The notes under the pieces: model-generated
Databases searched by the model: none
Told to the model about the DNA's origin: nothing
Seen by the model: the letters and a program-made list of their open reading frames with translations, nothing else
NCBI GenBank assembly: GCA_002151545.1
Contig: CP021237.1
Location: 310,001 to 374,000 of the forward strand
Length of the DNA stretch: 64,000 bases
DNA from: Sphingobacteriaceae bacterium GW460-11-11-14-LB5
GTDB lineage: Bacteria; Bacteroidota; Bacteroidia; Sphingobacteriales; Sphingobacteriaceae
Direction of reading: 5' to 3'
Shown: piece by piece, positions 33,477 through 43,084 of the stretch
Numbering within the stretch: position 1 is the stretch's first letter
How the letters are laid out: each line of letters opens with the position of its first letter
Program-made: the position numbers and the translations under genes

Positions 33477-35861
33477 ATGGAAGATCAAAATAAAACCGCA
33501 ACACAGGCCCTTTGCTACCATTGTGGCGAAGATCTGCCCAAGGTAAAATACCATACAGCAGATAAAGATTTTTGCTGTGCCGGATGTATGGCTGTTTTCA
33601 AGATCCTTTCTGACAATAATTTATGCAATTATTATGTGTACAATAACAACCCGGGCAGGCAATTTAAAAATGAAAGTCATTTAGAATACCTCGACGAACC
33701 TAAAATTATTGAGCAGCTGCTGGATTATAAACAGGAGCGTTCGAGTATTATTACCCTCTATATCCCGGCCATCCACTGCAGTTCGTGTATCTGGTTGTTA
33801 GAACACCTCTATAAAATCAACTCCGCTATATTTAGCTCAAGGATCGATTTTCTTAAAAAACAGGTTACCATAAGTTTCAATCACACCGAAATCTCTTTGA
33901 GGCAGCTCGTAGAAACTTTAAACCAGATTGGTTATGAACCTTTAATCAGTCTGCAGGATGTAGTAAAGGAACACAGCAGTTCGGTAGATAAAGCTTTGGT
34001 ATTAAAAATAGCCGTTGCCGGATTTTTAATGGGCAATGTAATGCTCTTCAGTTTTCCGGAATATTTTGGTTTATCTGGTTTTGAGAGGCAGTTTCAATCG
34101 CTGTTTGGCTGGCTAAACCTTGCTTTCTCTATTCCTGCGGCATTTTATTGTGGCCGCGATTATTTTACCTCGGCCATCACAAGTCTTAAACACAGGCATA
34201 TTAATCTCGATACCCCTTTAGCGTTGATTATTGCAGTACTTTTCCTACGCACAGCTTTTGAGGTTGTTTTAAGCACAGGTCCTGGTTTTGCCGATACCCT
34301 AACTGGGTTGGTATTTTTGCTTTTAATGGGGAAATGGCTCAAACAGCGCACCTATCATCACATTTCATTTGATCGTGATTACCGCTCCTACTTTCCAATT
34401 GCAGTAACTAGCTTGTTAAATGGCAAAGAAAAGCCGGTATCGATAAACGAAATCAAGATTGGCGACAGGTTATGGATCAGGAACGGCGAACTGGTTCCGG
34501 CTGATGCCATTCTGATGAAAGGTGAGGCCTGGATGGACATGAGTTTTGTTACAGGCGAATCGGAACCCGTACACAAAGTTTTGGGTGAGATCATTTATGC
34601 AGGGGGCAGACAAACCTGTGAGGCCATAGAACTCGAGGTAATCAAACCTGTTTCACAGAGTTATTTAACTGGTTTATGGAACAACGATAATTATAAAAAC
34701 AATACCGAAAAACAGAATTTTAACGATACTGTAGCGAAATACTTCAGCCTGGGTGTTTTCCTGACCGCATTTACAGCTACCACATATTGGTTGTTCCAAA
34801 ACGATAGCCACAAAGCATGGTCGGCATTTACAGCAGTGATTATTGTGGCCTGTCCATGCGTACTGGCTTTAAGTACCCCATTTACCTTATCTGCCATTTT
34901 ATCGGTTTTTGATAAAAAGGGATTTTATGTAAAAAATACAGATGCAGTTGAAGAACTTGCCAAATGTGATACCCTTATTTTCGATAAAACAGGTACGCTA
35001 ACGAGTAACGAAAATGCCGAAATTGGTTTCAACGGATCTCTAACAGGCGAGGAAAAAAGTATGGTAGCCTCATTGCTGCGAAACTCTATCCATCCCCTAA
35101 GCCGGCATATTTTAAAAGCCTTAAATGTTGACCGGTTTTATTCGCTCAGCGATTATAAAGAGGTGGTTGGAAAAGGTTTGACCGCCTTAATAAACAACCA
35201 CAGTATTTATGCCGGGCACCTGTCTATGTTACCGATTGCGGTAGAGTCTGCAAGTGAAAGTGGAGTGCATGTGGTGATCGACCATGTTTATAAAGGATGT
35301 TTTGACATCAAACAGCTGTGGCGTTCAGGTTTGGCTGGATTGATTTTAAAACTTTCGAAATTTAAGTTAAAGGTTTTATCTGGTGATACCGATAAAGACC
35401 GGTGGATGCTAGATACCATTTTTACAAAAAATACAAGTATCAGGTTCCGTCAGAGCCCGCATCAAAAACTGGATGCCGTTCTACAACTTCAACAGCAAGG
35501 AAATAAAGTAATGATGCTGGGTGATGGCTTAAACGATGCCGGTGCCTTAAAACAAAGTAATTTTGGAATCGCGATAACCGATAACATCAATAATTTTACG
35601 CCCGGCTGCGATGCCATTTTGAAAGGTGATGCCCTAAATTTTCTGCCTGACTTTATCCAGTTAAGTAAGGACGGGCTGAAGATCATTAAAACAAGTTTCG
35701 CTATAGCCATTGCGTATAACTGCATTGGTATTTATTTTGCCGTGCAGGGAACCCTTTATCCTTTGGTGGCCGCAGTGCTGATGCCGATTAGTACGGTTAC
35801 CATTATCTCCTTTACCACCCTGGCAACCCGATGGTTTGCCCGCAAAAATAAATTGATATGA
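33477..35861 (+). CDS. ccoI: Copper-translocating P-type ATPase for cbb3 assembly (CcoI/FixI)
   Basis: The 794-residue P1B-type ATPase has an N-terminal Cys region (CYHCGEDLPKV, DFCCAGCMAVF), a heavy-metal domain with CSSCIW (about 100-105), membrane segments with the CPC transport motif in IIVACPCVLAL (about 459), phosphorylation motif DKTGTLT (about 502), the HP motif in SIHPLSRH and the hinge GDGLNDAGAL. The N-terminal Cys-rich part and the neighbours mark it as the CcoI/FixI type, which exports copper needed to build the CuB centre of the cbb3 oxidase rather than for copper resistance. The stop overlaps the ccoS start by 4 bp. Confidence 0.93.
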   Translation: MEDQNKTATQALCYHCGEDLPKVKYHTADKDFCCAGCMAVFKILSDNNLCNYYVYNNNPGRQFKNESHLEYLDEPKIIEQLLDYKQERSSIITLYIPAIHCSSCIWLLEHLYKINSAIFSSRIDFLKKQVTISFNHTEISLRQLVETLNQIGYEPLISLQDVVKEHSSSVDKALVLKIAVAGFLMGNVMLFSFPEYFGLSGFERQFQSLFGWLNLAFSIPAAFYCGRDYFTSAITSLKHRHINLDTPLALIIAVLFLRTAFEVVLSTGPGFADTLTGLVFLLLMGKWLKQRTYHHISFDRDYRSYFPIAVTSLLNGKEKPVSINEIKIGDRLWIRNGELVPADAILMKGEAWMDMSFVTGESEPVHKVLGEIIYAGGRQTCEAIELEVIKPVSQSYLTGLWNNDNYKNNTEKQNFNDTVAKYFSLGVFLTAFTATTYWLFQNDSHKAWSAFTAVIIVACPCVLALSTPFTLSAILSVFDKKGFYVKNTDAVEELAKCDTLIFDKTGTLTSNENAEIGFNGSLTGEEKSMVASLLRNSIHPLSRHILKALNVDRFYSLSDYKEVVGKGLTALINNHSIYAGHLSMLPIAVESASESGVHVVIDHVYKGCFDIKQLWRSGLAGLILKLSKFKLKVLSGDTDKDRWMLDTIFTKNTSIRFRQSPHQKLDAVLQLQQQGNKVMMLGDGLNDAGALKQSNFGIAITDNINNFTPGCDAILKGDALNFLPDFIQLSKDGLKIIKTSFAIAIAYNCIGIYFAVQGTLYPLVAAVLMPISTVTIISFTTLATRWFARKNKLI

Positions 35862-36037
35862 GCATCCTTTACTTTTTAGTGGGCTGCAGCGTTTTAATGG
35901 CACTCATTTTTCTTGCTGCGTTCTTTTGGGCCTACAAAACTGGTCAGAACGATGATGTACATACCCCAGGTATCCGTATGCTCTTCGATGATGAGATTGA
36001 AGCCGAAAAAAGTGAAGAAGATCACTTTTCCAGCTAA
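35858..36037 (+). CDS. ccoS: Cbb3-type oxidase assembly protein CcoS
   Basis: A 59-residue protein beginning MSILYFLVGCSVLMALIFL: one N-terminal membrane helix, then AFFWAYKTGQNDD and an acidic tail. This is the standard FixS/CcoS layout, including the WAYKTGQFDD-like segment after the helix. CcoS is required to mature CcoN together with CcoI. The ATG overlaps the ccoI stop (ATGA), and the stop TAA is at 36035-36037, 73 bp before ccoNO. Confidence 0.9.
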   Translation: MSILYFLVGCSVLMALIFLAAFFWAYKTGQNDDVHTPGIRMLFDDEIEAEKSEEDHFSS

Positions 36038-36110
36038 TTGCTATCATACTTTGTCAGCCCACTGCCAAATACCTTTGGTGTACAAAACATACAAAAATTC
36101 AGCTTCTATT

Positions 36111-38252
36111 ATGCAGTTAGAAAAATTTACTTACGATAACAAGATTGTCCGGAACTTTGGTATTGCCACCCTGGTGTGGGGAATTATAGGGATGACAGTT
36201 GGTTTGCTTGTTGCAATGCAACTGTTTAAACCTGCAATGAACATGGGCAGTCAGTATACCACATTTGGCCGGATCAGGCCGCTGCACACCAATGCTGTCA
36301 TCTTCGCCTTTGTGGGCAATGCTATTTTTATGGGCGTTTATTATTCCCTTCAGCGTTTGTTAAAAGCACGGATGTTTAGCGATGCGCTAAGCAAAATCCA
36401 CTTTTGGGGCTGGCAGCTCATTATTTTATCCGCGGTAATCACACTTCCGCTGGGCTTTACCACCTCACATGAATATGCTGAACTCGAATGGCCGATTGAT
36501 ATTGCTATCACCATTATATGGGTAGTTTTTGGGGTAAACATGTTTGGAACGATTTTTAAAAGAAGAGAACGCCATTTATATGTGGCCATCTGGTTTTACA
36601 TTGCCACTTTCGTTACCATTGCGGTATTGCATATTGTAAACTCTTTCGAGTTGCCCATTTCTTTTATGAAAAGCTATTATGTGTATGCTGGTGTTCAGGA
36701 TGCACTGGTACAATGGTGGTATGGACATAACGCGGTGGCATTTTTTCTAACTACGCCTTATCTGGGCATGATGTATTATTTCTTGCCAAAGATGGCCGGA
36801 AGACCCGTTTACTCCTATAAGTTAAGTATCCTGCATTTTTGGTCGCTCATTTTTATTTACATCTGGGCAGGCCCTCATCATTTATTATACACTTCACTAC
36901 CTGGATGGGCACAGTCATTAGGTGTTGCCTTTTCGATCATGCTGATTGCCCCAAGCTGGGGCGGTATGATTAATGGTTTATTAACCTTGCGTGGTGCCTG
37001 GGATAAGGTAAGAGAAGATGTAACCTTAAAATTTATGGTGGTTGCCCTTACCGCTTATGGCATGGCCACTTTCGAAGGCCCGTTATTATCCTTAAAACAG
37101 ATAAACGGTGTAGCCCACTTTACCGACTGGATTGTGGCGCACGTGCATGTTGGCGCTTTGGGTTGGAACGGATTTTTAACATTCGGTGTACTGTATTGGT
37201 TAATCCCGCGTATTTACAAAACAGAATTATACTCTAAAAAATTAGCGGGTTTCCATTTCTGGATAGGCACTTTAGGTATACTTTTTTATGCTGTACCCAT
37301 GTATTGGGCTGGTTTTACCCAGGGTTTGATGTGGAAAGAATTTACGCCCGAGGGTTTATTAAAGTATCCGAATTTCTTAGCCACGACACTACAGATTATA
37401 CCAATGCATGTTTTACGTTCAATCGGCGGGGCACTATATTTAATAGGGGTAATTGCCATGACTTATAACTTGGCGAAAACCATGTTAAGAGCTAAACTGC
37501 TGGCCAACGAACCGGCCGAGGCCATGCCTTTAACCAAAATCATTGTTGAAACTTCTCCAGCTGATAAAGCCTGGCACAGGGTTTTGGAACGCAAACCGAT
37601 GAAATTTATGGTGTTATCGTTGATTATTATCCTCATTGGGGGCATGGTTGAAATGATGCCTACTTTTACGATTCAATCTAACGTGCCCACCATTGCCAGC
37701 GTAAAATCATATTCGGCGCTAGAGCTTCAGGGCAGAGATTTATACATCAGAGAAGGCTGTGTAAACTGCCATTCGCAAACGGTAAGGCCTTTCCGTTCAG
37801 AAACTGAGCGATATGGCGAATATAGCAAAGCCGGAGAGTTTGTTTATGATCACCCATTTTTATGGGGAAGTAAAAGAACAGGCCCGGATCTTCACCGCAT
37901 AGGGGGAAAATATTCAGATGCCTGGCATTACAATCACCTGGTCGATCCTGCATCCATGTCACCAGGAAGCATTATGCCTCCATACCCATGGCTCATCGAA
38001 CAGAAACTGGATATCACAACCACAGCCAGCAAGATCAGGGCCATGCAAACGTTGGGCGTTCCTTATCCGGAAGGCTATGATAAACGTGCTAATGATGATT
38101 TAAAAGTTCAGGCCGAAAAGATTGCACTCGAGCTAAAACAAAACAACATCAAGGTTAAAAGCGACAGAGAAATAGTCGCCATTATTGCTTACCTGCAACG
38201 TTTGGGTACTGATATCAAAGCTAATAAAGAAAACATTCCTTCAAATCAATAA
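36111..38252 (+). CDS. ccoN: Fused cbb3 oxidase subunits CcoN and CcoO
   Basis: One 713-residue chain holds both subunits, as is common in Bacteroidota. Residues 1-470 are CcoN, the haem-copper subunit, with likely ligands in RPLHTNAV (low-spin haem), WWYGHNAV and GPHHLLYTS (CuB) and HVHVGALGWNG (haems b and b3). Residues about 500-713 are CcoO, with one membrane helix and the c-type haem site CVNCH (about 550-554), then GPDLHRIGGKYSD and the Met ligand region in SIMPPYPW. The open frame reaches back to 35913, but that part overlaps ccoS out of frame, so the ATG at 36111 is used. This is the catalytic core of a high-affinity terminal oxidase. Confidence 0.95.
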   Translation: MQLEKFTYDNKIVRNFGIATLVWGIIGMTVGLLVAMQLFKPAMNMGSQYTTFGRIRPLHTNAVIFAFVGNAIFMGVYYSLQRLLKARMFSDALSKIHFWGWQLIILSAVITLPLGFTTSHEYAELEWPIDIAITIIWVVFGVNMFGTIFKRRERHLYVAIWFYIATFVTIAVLHIVNSFELPISFMKSYYVYAGVQDALVQWWYGHNAVAFFLTTPYLGMMYYFLPKMAGRPVYSYKLSILHFWSLIFIYIWAGPHHLLYTSLPGWAQSLGVAFSIMLIAPSWGGMINGLLTLRGAWDKVREDVTLKFMVVALTAYGMATFEGPLLSLKQINGVAHFTDWIVAHVHVGALGWNGFLTFGVLYWLIPRIYKTELYSKKLAGFHFWIGTLGILFYAVPMYWAGFTQGLMWKEFTPEGLLKYPNFLATTLQIIPMHVLRSIGGALYLIGVIAMTYNLAKTMLRAKLLANEPAEAMPLTKIIVETSPADKAWHRVLERKPMKFMVLSLIIILIGGMVEMMPTFTIQSNVPTIASVKSYSALELQGRDLYIREGCVNCHSQTVRPFRSETERYGEYSKAGEFVYDHPFLWGSKRTGPDLHRIGGKYSDAWHYNHLVDPASMSPGSIMPPYPWLIEQKLDITTTASKIRAMQTLGVPYPEGYDKRANDDLKVQAEKIALELKQNNIKVKSDREIVAIIAYLQRLGTDIKANKENIPSNQ

Positions 38253-38255
38253 AAG

Positions 38256-38438
38256 ATGTTCAACCAGATCAAAGATTTAGCCGGTGGTGAACTGTACCTC
38301 ATCACCTCATTGCTCATGTTCATGGTGTTTTTTGTAATTGTGGGTATTTACCTGCTCAAACTAAATAAAAAACATATCGAAGTGATGAGCCAGCTTCCTA
38401 TTCAAGATAACCAACCTAATGCACATGAAGAAGATTAA
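38256..38438 (+). CDS. ccoQ: Small membrane subunit, CcoQ/FixQ-like
   Basis: 60 residues with one membrane helix (about 14-36, LYLITSLLMFMVFFVIVGIY) followed by a charged tail. Its length, topology and place between ccoNO and ccoP fit CcoQ, which stabilises the cbb3 complex. The sequence itself is weakly conserved in this family, so the assignment depends mainly on position. It starts 3 bp after ccoNO, and its end overlaps the ccoP start. Confidence 0.8.
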   Translation: MFNQIKDLAGGELYLITSLLMFMVFFVIVGIYLLKLNKKHIEVMSQLPIQDNQPNAHEED

Positions 38439-39393
38439 ACTATTGTTATTGTTCCTGTTCATATCAGTTACTGCCCTTGCTGCGGATGAGAAAACTGCAG
38501 AAACCATAACACCTGCTCAGGCAGGGTTGGGGTTAAACCAGTCGGAAATACTGATTATCATCCTCCTGGTTTTCGCAATTGTGCTGCTTTTCGTTTCTGT
38601 AACGCTGCTAAATGCATTTAAGGTCATGTATCAGGAACAGTTAAATCCTACACCATACACCGAACCGATAAAAGAACCAGTCTTAGATTACGATACCTGG
38701 TTAAAACAACAACCGGTTAAACCTTCCATCTGGACCAAAATTTTAAGTTTAAGGCCCATTGAAGAAGAAAAGGATCTGGTAATTGATCATGCTTACGATG
38801 GTATTAAAGAACTGAATAATCCTGTTCCCGCATGGTTTAACTTTCTTTTCTACGGGACCATGATTTTCGCAGCAGCTTATCTTTTTTATTACCACATCGG
38901 TGGATATGGAGATTTGCAGGACAAAGAATATGAAAACGAAATGGCCAAAGCGCAGGTAGAGAAAGCGGCTTATCTCGAAAAATCGGCCAATACTATTGAT
39001 GAAAACTCAGTAAAGTTTGATAATACAGCAACTGTATTGGAAGACGGTAAAACTATTTTTAATACCAATTGTGTGGTTTGTCATGGCGATAAAGGCCAGG
39101 GCCTCATCGGGCCGAATTTAACTGATGAGTATTGGTTGCATGGAGGCGGTGTAAACAATGTATTCAAAACCATAAAATATGGGGTTCCTGAGAAAGGAAT
39201 GATTAGCTGGGAGAAAAACCTGAACCCAAAACAGATCAGTGCCGTTACCAATTTTATCCTATCGCTAAAAGGAACAAACCCTGCAGGAGCCAAAGCGCCT
39301 CAAGGCGAGAAATACGAAGCAAAAGATTTAAAAGACAATGAAATGAAAGCGCCGAAAGACAGTGTGAACAAAGCCGATGTTATTAAAAAATAA
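38425..39393 (+). CDS. ccoP: Cbb3 oxidase subunit CcoP, single c-type haem
   Basis: The protein has about 322 residues with an N-terminal hydrophobic segment that resembles a signal (ending TALAAD), a second helix near 40-65, a third near 140-160, and a C-terminal cytochrome c domain with CVVCHGDKGQG (about 216-226) and a Met in PEKGMISW. Only one CxxCH motif is present, whereas proteobacterial CcoP has two; one-haem or shortened forms are known from Bacteroidota. It passes electrons from cytochrome c donors to the CcoO haem. The ATG at 38419 is an alternative start two codons upstream. It overlaps ccoQ and ccoG, so the genes are translated together. Confidence 0.92.
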   Translation: MKKIKLLLLFLFISVTALAADEKTAETITPAQAGLGLNQSEILIIILLVFAIVLLFVSVTLLNAFKVMYQEQLNPTPYTEPIKEPVLDYDTWLKQQPVKPSIWTKILSLRPIEEEKDLVIDHAYDGIKELNNPVPAWFNFLFYGTMIFAAAYLFYYHIGGYGDLQDKEYENEMAKAQVEKAAYLEKSANTIDENSVKFDNTATVLEDGKTIFNTNCVVCHGDKGQGLIGPNLTDEYWLHGGGVNNVFKTIKYGVPEKGMISWEKNLNPKQISAVTNFILSLKGTNPAGAKAPQGEKYEAKDLKDNEMKAPKDSVNKADVIKK

Positions 39394-40756
39394 AAAAGAA
39401 AATAAAGGCAAGGGCAGAAATTTTATCTATCCTAAAAAACCATCGGGCAGGTTGTATACTTACCGGAAATGGGTAAGTTATGTGTTGCTGTTGTTTTTAT
39501 TCTCCTGTCCGTTTTTAAAACTTAACGGCGAGCAGTTGGTACTGCTTAATTTTATTGAGCGAAAATTTGTATTCTTCGGATTAATCTTTACCCCGCAGGA
39601 CTTTTATCTTTTCGCCCTTGCCATGCTGATTTTCATCATGTTCATCGTGTGTTTTACAGTCGTGTTGGGCAGGTTATGGTGCGGATGGGCTTGCCCGCAA
39701 ACGATCTTTATGGAAATGGTATTCCGCAGGATTGAATATTGGATTGAAGGCGATGCCAATAAACAAAAAAAACTAGACCAGGCCGATTGGAATGCAGAGA
39801 AAATATTCAAAAAAGGAAGTAAACATTTTATTTTTCTGGTGATTTCTTTTGCCATTGCGAATACCTTTTTGGCATACATGATCAGTTCGGATGTACTCCT
39901 TAAAATTATAACGGAGCCGGTATCAGACCATATTTCTGGCTTCGTATCCATCTGGCTGTTTACATTTATATTCTATGGCGTTTTTACCTATGTGCGCGAA
40001 GTGGTGTGTACGGTAATCTGTCCGTATGGAAGGCTGCAAGGCGTGCTGTTAGACAATCAGAGTTTGGTTGTTGCCTACGATTTTACCCGGGGAGAACCGC
40101 GTGGTCGTATGCAGAAACAGGAGTTGGCTTTAAACATGGGTGATTGTGTTGATTGTGGGCTTTGCGTACAGGTTTGCCCCACAGGTATCGATATCCGTGA
40201 AGGTACACAGCTTGAATGTGTAAACTGTACCGCCTGTATCGATTCGTGTAACGAGGTGATGCTTAAACTCAACAAACCCAAAAATCTGATTGGTTTTTTT
40301 AATCAGGATTTTATTAATGCGCGTAAACCTTATAAAATTGGCTTAAAATCATACGGTTATGCTGCGGTACTGTTTGTTGTAATGATGGTTTTTTCTTCAT
40401 TGATTTATAAAAGAGAAGATATCCAGACTACCGTTTTAAGAGCAAGTGGCACCTTATACCAGAGCAGGGGAACAGACAGAACGAGTAATTTGTATAATGC
40501 AGAGTTGATTAACAAAACCAATAAGGCTGTAAAATTTACTTTCAGATCGAAAGATAAGGGAGACGAAATTAATTTTATCCAAAAAGCTGATGTTTTGCCA
40601 AAAGAAGGTTCAGCACATCTCACATTCTTTTTAATCAGAAAGAATAAATCCATCAAAAAATATAAAACCGATGCGGTTTTTGAAATTGTGGTAAATGGCG
40701 AAGTTTTAAGTACGGCAAATACAAGTTTTTTCGCGCAGCCGGAAGGAATGGAGTGA
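39377..40756 (+). CDS. ccoG: Cbb3 oxidase accessory protein CcoG (FixG), polyferredoxin type
   Basis: The 459-residue membrane protein has the CcoG layout: N-terminal helices with GRLWCGWACPQTIF (about 98-111), further helices with CPYGRLQG, a double ferredoxin-like region CVDCGLCVQVCPTG and CVNCTACIDSC (about 257-292), another helix, and a C-terminal Ig-like domain (about 370-459). CcoG is thought to reduce copper for delivery to the oxidase. The start overlaps ccoP by 17 bp. The gene is followed by ccoH after an 84-bp gap. Confidence 0.93.
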   Translation: MLLKNKKENKGKGRNFIYPKKPSGRLYTYRKWVSYVLLLFLFSCPFLKLNGEQLVLLNFIERKFVFFGLIFTPQDFYLFALAMLIFIMFIVCFTVVLGRLWCGWACPQTIFMEMVFRRIEYWIEGDANKQKKLDQADWNAEKIFKKGSKHFIFLVISFAIANTFLAYMISSDVLLKIITEPVSDHISGFVSIWLFTFIFYGVFTYVREVVCTVICPYGRLQGVLLDNQSLVVAYDFTRGEPRGRMQKQELALNMGDCVDCGLCVQVCPTGIDIREGTQLECVNCTACIDSCNEVMLKLNKPKNLIGFFNQDFINARKPYKIGLKSYGYAAVLFVVMMVFSSLIYKREDIQTTVLRASGTLYQSRGTDRTSNLYNAELINKTNKAVKFTFRSKDKGDEINFIQKADVLPKEGSAHLTFFLIRKNKSIKKYKTDAVFEIVVNGEVLSTANTSFFAQPEGME

Positions 40757-40840
40757 TTGAATGAGAGATGATTGGCATGTGGAATTGCCGTTAACATGAA
40801 GTCATTCAAAATTCATGCATTCAAAATTAAAAAAAGAGAT

Positions 40841-41269
40841 ATGAACTGGGGAACAAAAATAGTATTGGGTATGCTTACATTCATGATGTTTATTGTGTGT
40901 ATGGTGGTTTATATGTTTCATATACACGGACGTGACGCCCTGATCGAAGAAAATTACTATGAAAAGGGTATCCATTATAATTCAGAATACGATGCCAAAC
41001 AGCGTGTTATAGAGGATAATGCCAGACCCAAAATTACCGTTACAGCAACTCAGATTATTATCGAAATTAAAGATAGTGCTACTTACCACCTCATTTTAAT
41101 GCGCCCTGTTAATAGTGATGATGATGTTAAACTAAAAGGAAACACCTCGGGAACGGCGAATCTCATTCTGGTCGATAAAACTAAAATGGCCAGAGGAATG
41201 TGGTTTTTAAACCTTCAATGGCGCGCTTCAGGCAAAGATTATCTGTTTAAAGACAACATCACGCTATGA
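40841..41269 (+). CDS. ccoH: FixH/CcoH family protein
   Basis: The 142-residue protein starts MNWGTKIVLGMLTF. One N-terminal membrane helix is followed by the FixH-type segment HGRDALIEENYYEKGIHY and a beta-rich extracytoplasmic domain. The start at 40841 is chosen because it follows a purine-rich stretch and gives the standard FixH N-terminus; the frame opens upstream at 40772 with no family-like residues. CcoH helps assemble the cbb3 complex. The stop overlaps the next start by 4 bp. Confidence 0.88.
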   Translation: MNWGTKIVLGMLTFMMFIVCMVVYMFHIHGRDALIEENYYEKGIHYNSEYDAKQRVIEDNARPKITVTATQIIIEIKDSATYHLILMRPVNSDDDVKLKGNTSGTANLILVDKTKMARGMWFLNLQWRASGKDYLFKDNITL

Positions 41270-41967
41270 CCAATTTTTTGCCACTGGCATTTTTGATGGG
41301 CCTTTTCGGAAGCCTGCACTGCGCTGTAATGTGCGGTCCGATTATGTTGGGTATGCCATTCGCGAAACAGAATTTCTTTCGAAGCGGGTTTCAGCTTTTG
41401 CTCTATCAATTTGGCCGCATTGCGATATATACCATTTTAGGGCTTTTAGTAGGCATCTTAGGAAACAGTATCCGCATATTTAGCGATCAGAAAACACTGA
41501 GTTTGTTAATCGGTTTTGTACTTATCCTATTCACTGCCCTTCAGTTCAGTCAGGCATACACCTGTAGGTTTTCAAAAATACAGTTAAAGCTATTACAACC
41601 ACTTGCCAGGCTTATGGGTAAAGTATTCGGCATGCCATGTTGGGCGCTGTTTGCGGGGATGCTGAATGGCATCATCCCATGCGGAATGGTGTATCTGGCA
41701 CTTGCAACTGCTTTAAATACGGGTAGCATTAAATCTGGTGCTACTTTTATGTTTCTTTTTGGTTTGGGTACCGTACCACTTATGCTCATGATTTCTCTTG
41801 GAGGAATTTTTCTGAAGAAATACATTCACTTTAATACCAACAAACTTATCCCCTGGTTTATGTTTTTTATGGGTGCCTTACTTATATTGCGGTCGGCCGA
41901 TTTGGGTATCCCTTTTATATCTCCTAAGACTACCAGTGCCTATGGCCATGCCATAGACTGCAGATAA
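41266..41967 (+). CDS. TauE/SafE-UreH family membrane protein at the end of the cbb3 operon
   Basis: The 233-residue protein has about six membrane helices. It starts FLPLAFLMGLFGSLHCAVMCGPI, where the SLHC-xxMCGP pattern is the signature of the UreH/SafE subgroup found beside cbb3 genes (annotated as sulfite exporter TauE/SafE or CcoH-like). The paired Cys and His recur in GMPCWALFAGMLNGIIPCGMVY, suggesting copper or another metal as cargo. A role in metal supply to the oxidase is inferred from family and context. It overlaps ccoH by 4 bp and ends the operon. Confidence 0.88.
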   Translation: MTNFLPLAFLMGLFGSLHCAVMCGPIMLGMPFAKQNFFRSGFQLLLYQFGRIAIYTILGLLVGILGNSIRIFSDQKTLSLLIGFVLILFTALQFSQAYTCRFSKIQLKLLQPLARLMGKVFGMPCWALFAGMLNGIIPCGMVYLALATALNTGSIKSGATFMFLFGLGTVPLMLMISLGGIFLKKYIHFNTNKLIPWFMFFMGALLILRSADLGIPFISPKTTSAYGHAIDCR

Positions 41968-42009
41968 AATAATCCTAATAAAACCTAAAAGACTACAATA
42001 AACAAAACA

Positions 42010-42591
42010 TTAGGTTAAGCGGAATTTACGCAGTACGCTGGTAATTTTCGTTAATATCTGTTTCTTCGACATCAACATCGTATGATAAGTCCTTTTATCT
42101 TTAGGTTGAGGCAATAGGTAGGGGGAAATGTCCGCAGGTATCCGCCAAAAATCGGGAGGTGGATTTTCTTTAAAAATCAAGATATAAAGTTTCAGTGTTT
42201 CCAGGTACCAATCCTGATGTTTATTATATTCCACTATACCGCCTACATTTGGGTAATGGTGTAATTCCCGCTCCAAAACCAAAGGGCAAAATTTTTTCCA
42301 ATATTCCACCGTATAAAGCAAGTGCATGTGCCATACCTTATCTACCACAACAGAAGGTGATGCCCCGTTGCGTAATATGCAGCAGAGGTACACAAAACGC
42401 TTATATTCTTCAATTGCCAATAAGGTAAACCGCCTTGTCCAGCCTTCGGTAACCGCCAGTTTCCTGGAGAATGGGATCGCGAAATCATCATTATCCGGCG
42501 AATAAGCATCAAGTCGTTGCCACAGTGGATTTTGTGTATAATTTTGATGTTCCTCATCCGGTACTACAGTGGTGAATATAGGTTTCATCAT
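42010..42591 (-). CDS. GRDP/TIGR04222-associated domain protein
   Basis: 193 residues with no signal peptide. The block RLAVTEGW, EEYKRFVYLCCIL, VVDKVWHMHLLYTVEYWKKFC (written here in parts) and ELHHYPNVGG matches the N-terminal domain of Bacteroidota and other proteins labelled glycine-rich domain-containing or TIGR04222-linked. In those proteins it precedes membrane segments and a Gly-rich tail, but here it stands alone. Conserved His and Trp residues suggest metal or ligand binding; the function is unknown. It is probably co-transcribed with the next upstream minus-strand gene, 7 bp away, and converges on the cbb3 operon. Confidence 0.65.
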   Translation of the reverse strand: MMKPIFTTVVPDEEHQNYTQNPLWQRLDAYSPDNDDFAIPFSRKLAVTEGWTRRFTLLAIEEYKRFVYLCCILRNGASPSVVVDKVWHMHLLYTVEYWKKFCPLVLERELHHYPNVGGIVEYNKHQDWYLETLKLYILIFKENPPPDFWRIPADISPYLLPQPKDKRTYHTMLMSKKQILTKITSVLRKFRLT

Positions 42592-42598
42592 GATTTAT

Positions 42599-43084
42599 TT
42601 AACAGCCGCAGGAAGACCAGGTTTCATAGGTATAGATACTTTTGGGGTAGTAATACTTATTCAGTAACTGGCAGAAGTCGTCAAAATCGTACCCCAGATC
42701 TGTATCCAATAAATTCAGTTTAAAGTCTAACGCTGGCGATGTACCAATAGAAACTGAGAGCTCCCGGTTAATAATCTGAATATCTGTTATTGATCTCCAT
42801 TCGATCAAGGTGACATGCTTATAATATTGGAGCCCCTCTTCAGATACCTTTAACCGCATGTTTTTTGCTTCATGTTTAGACTTATAAGCGATTAGTCTTA
42901 TGCCCAATAATACCAATAGGAGCACCCCCATGGCGTAAAGCGCAATATGCAAGGCCCCATTCTCGTCCGAAAAATAGGAAATGATTATCATGACAAAAAA
43001 TGTAAACAGTAGCAAAGATGCCATACAGGAATACCCGCCATAATCGTGCGATTTTTGGTGTAAAACCATTTCATCTTTCGTCAT
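42599..43084 (-). CDS. Two-helix membrane protein of unknown function
   Basis: About 161 residues. Two membrane helices (about 22-42 and 50-70) are followed by a cytoplasmic domain of about 85 residues with LRLIAYKSKHE-like basic turn, EEGLQYYKHVTLIEWRSI and a Cys-rich end (SSCGC). The post-helix part recalls bacterial PH-like domains (STM3941 or YdbT type), but I would not insist. I start at the second Met (43084). It probably forms a transcript with the gene at 42010. Confidence 0.6.
   Translation of the reverse strand: MTKDEMVLHQKSHDYGGYSCMASLLLFTFFVMIIISYFSDENGALHIALYAMGVLLLVLLGIRLIAYKSKHEAKNMRLKVSEEGLQYYKHVTLIEWRSITDIQIINRELSVSIGTSPALDFKLNLLDTDLGYDFDDFCQLLNKYYYPKSIYTYETWSSCGC

Noticed and set aside
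35913..36110. N-terminal extension of the CcoN protein
   Set aside because: It overlaps ccoS out of frame, has no CcoN-like residues, and MQLEKFTYD at 36111 is the usual start.
41982..42016. Shared terminator between the cbb3 operon and the convergent gene
   Set aside because: AACCTAA and TTAGGTT arms exist, but the loop is over 20 bases, one arm is inside the minus-strand gene end and there is no T run.
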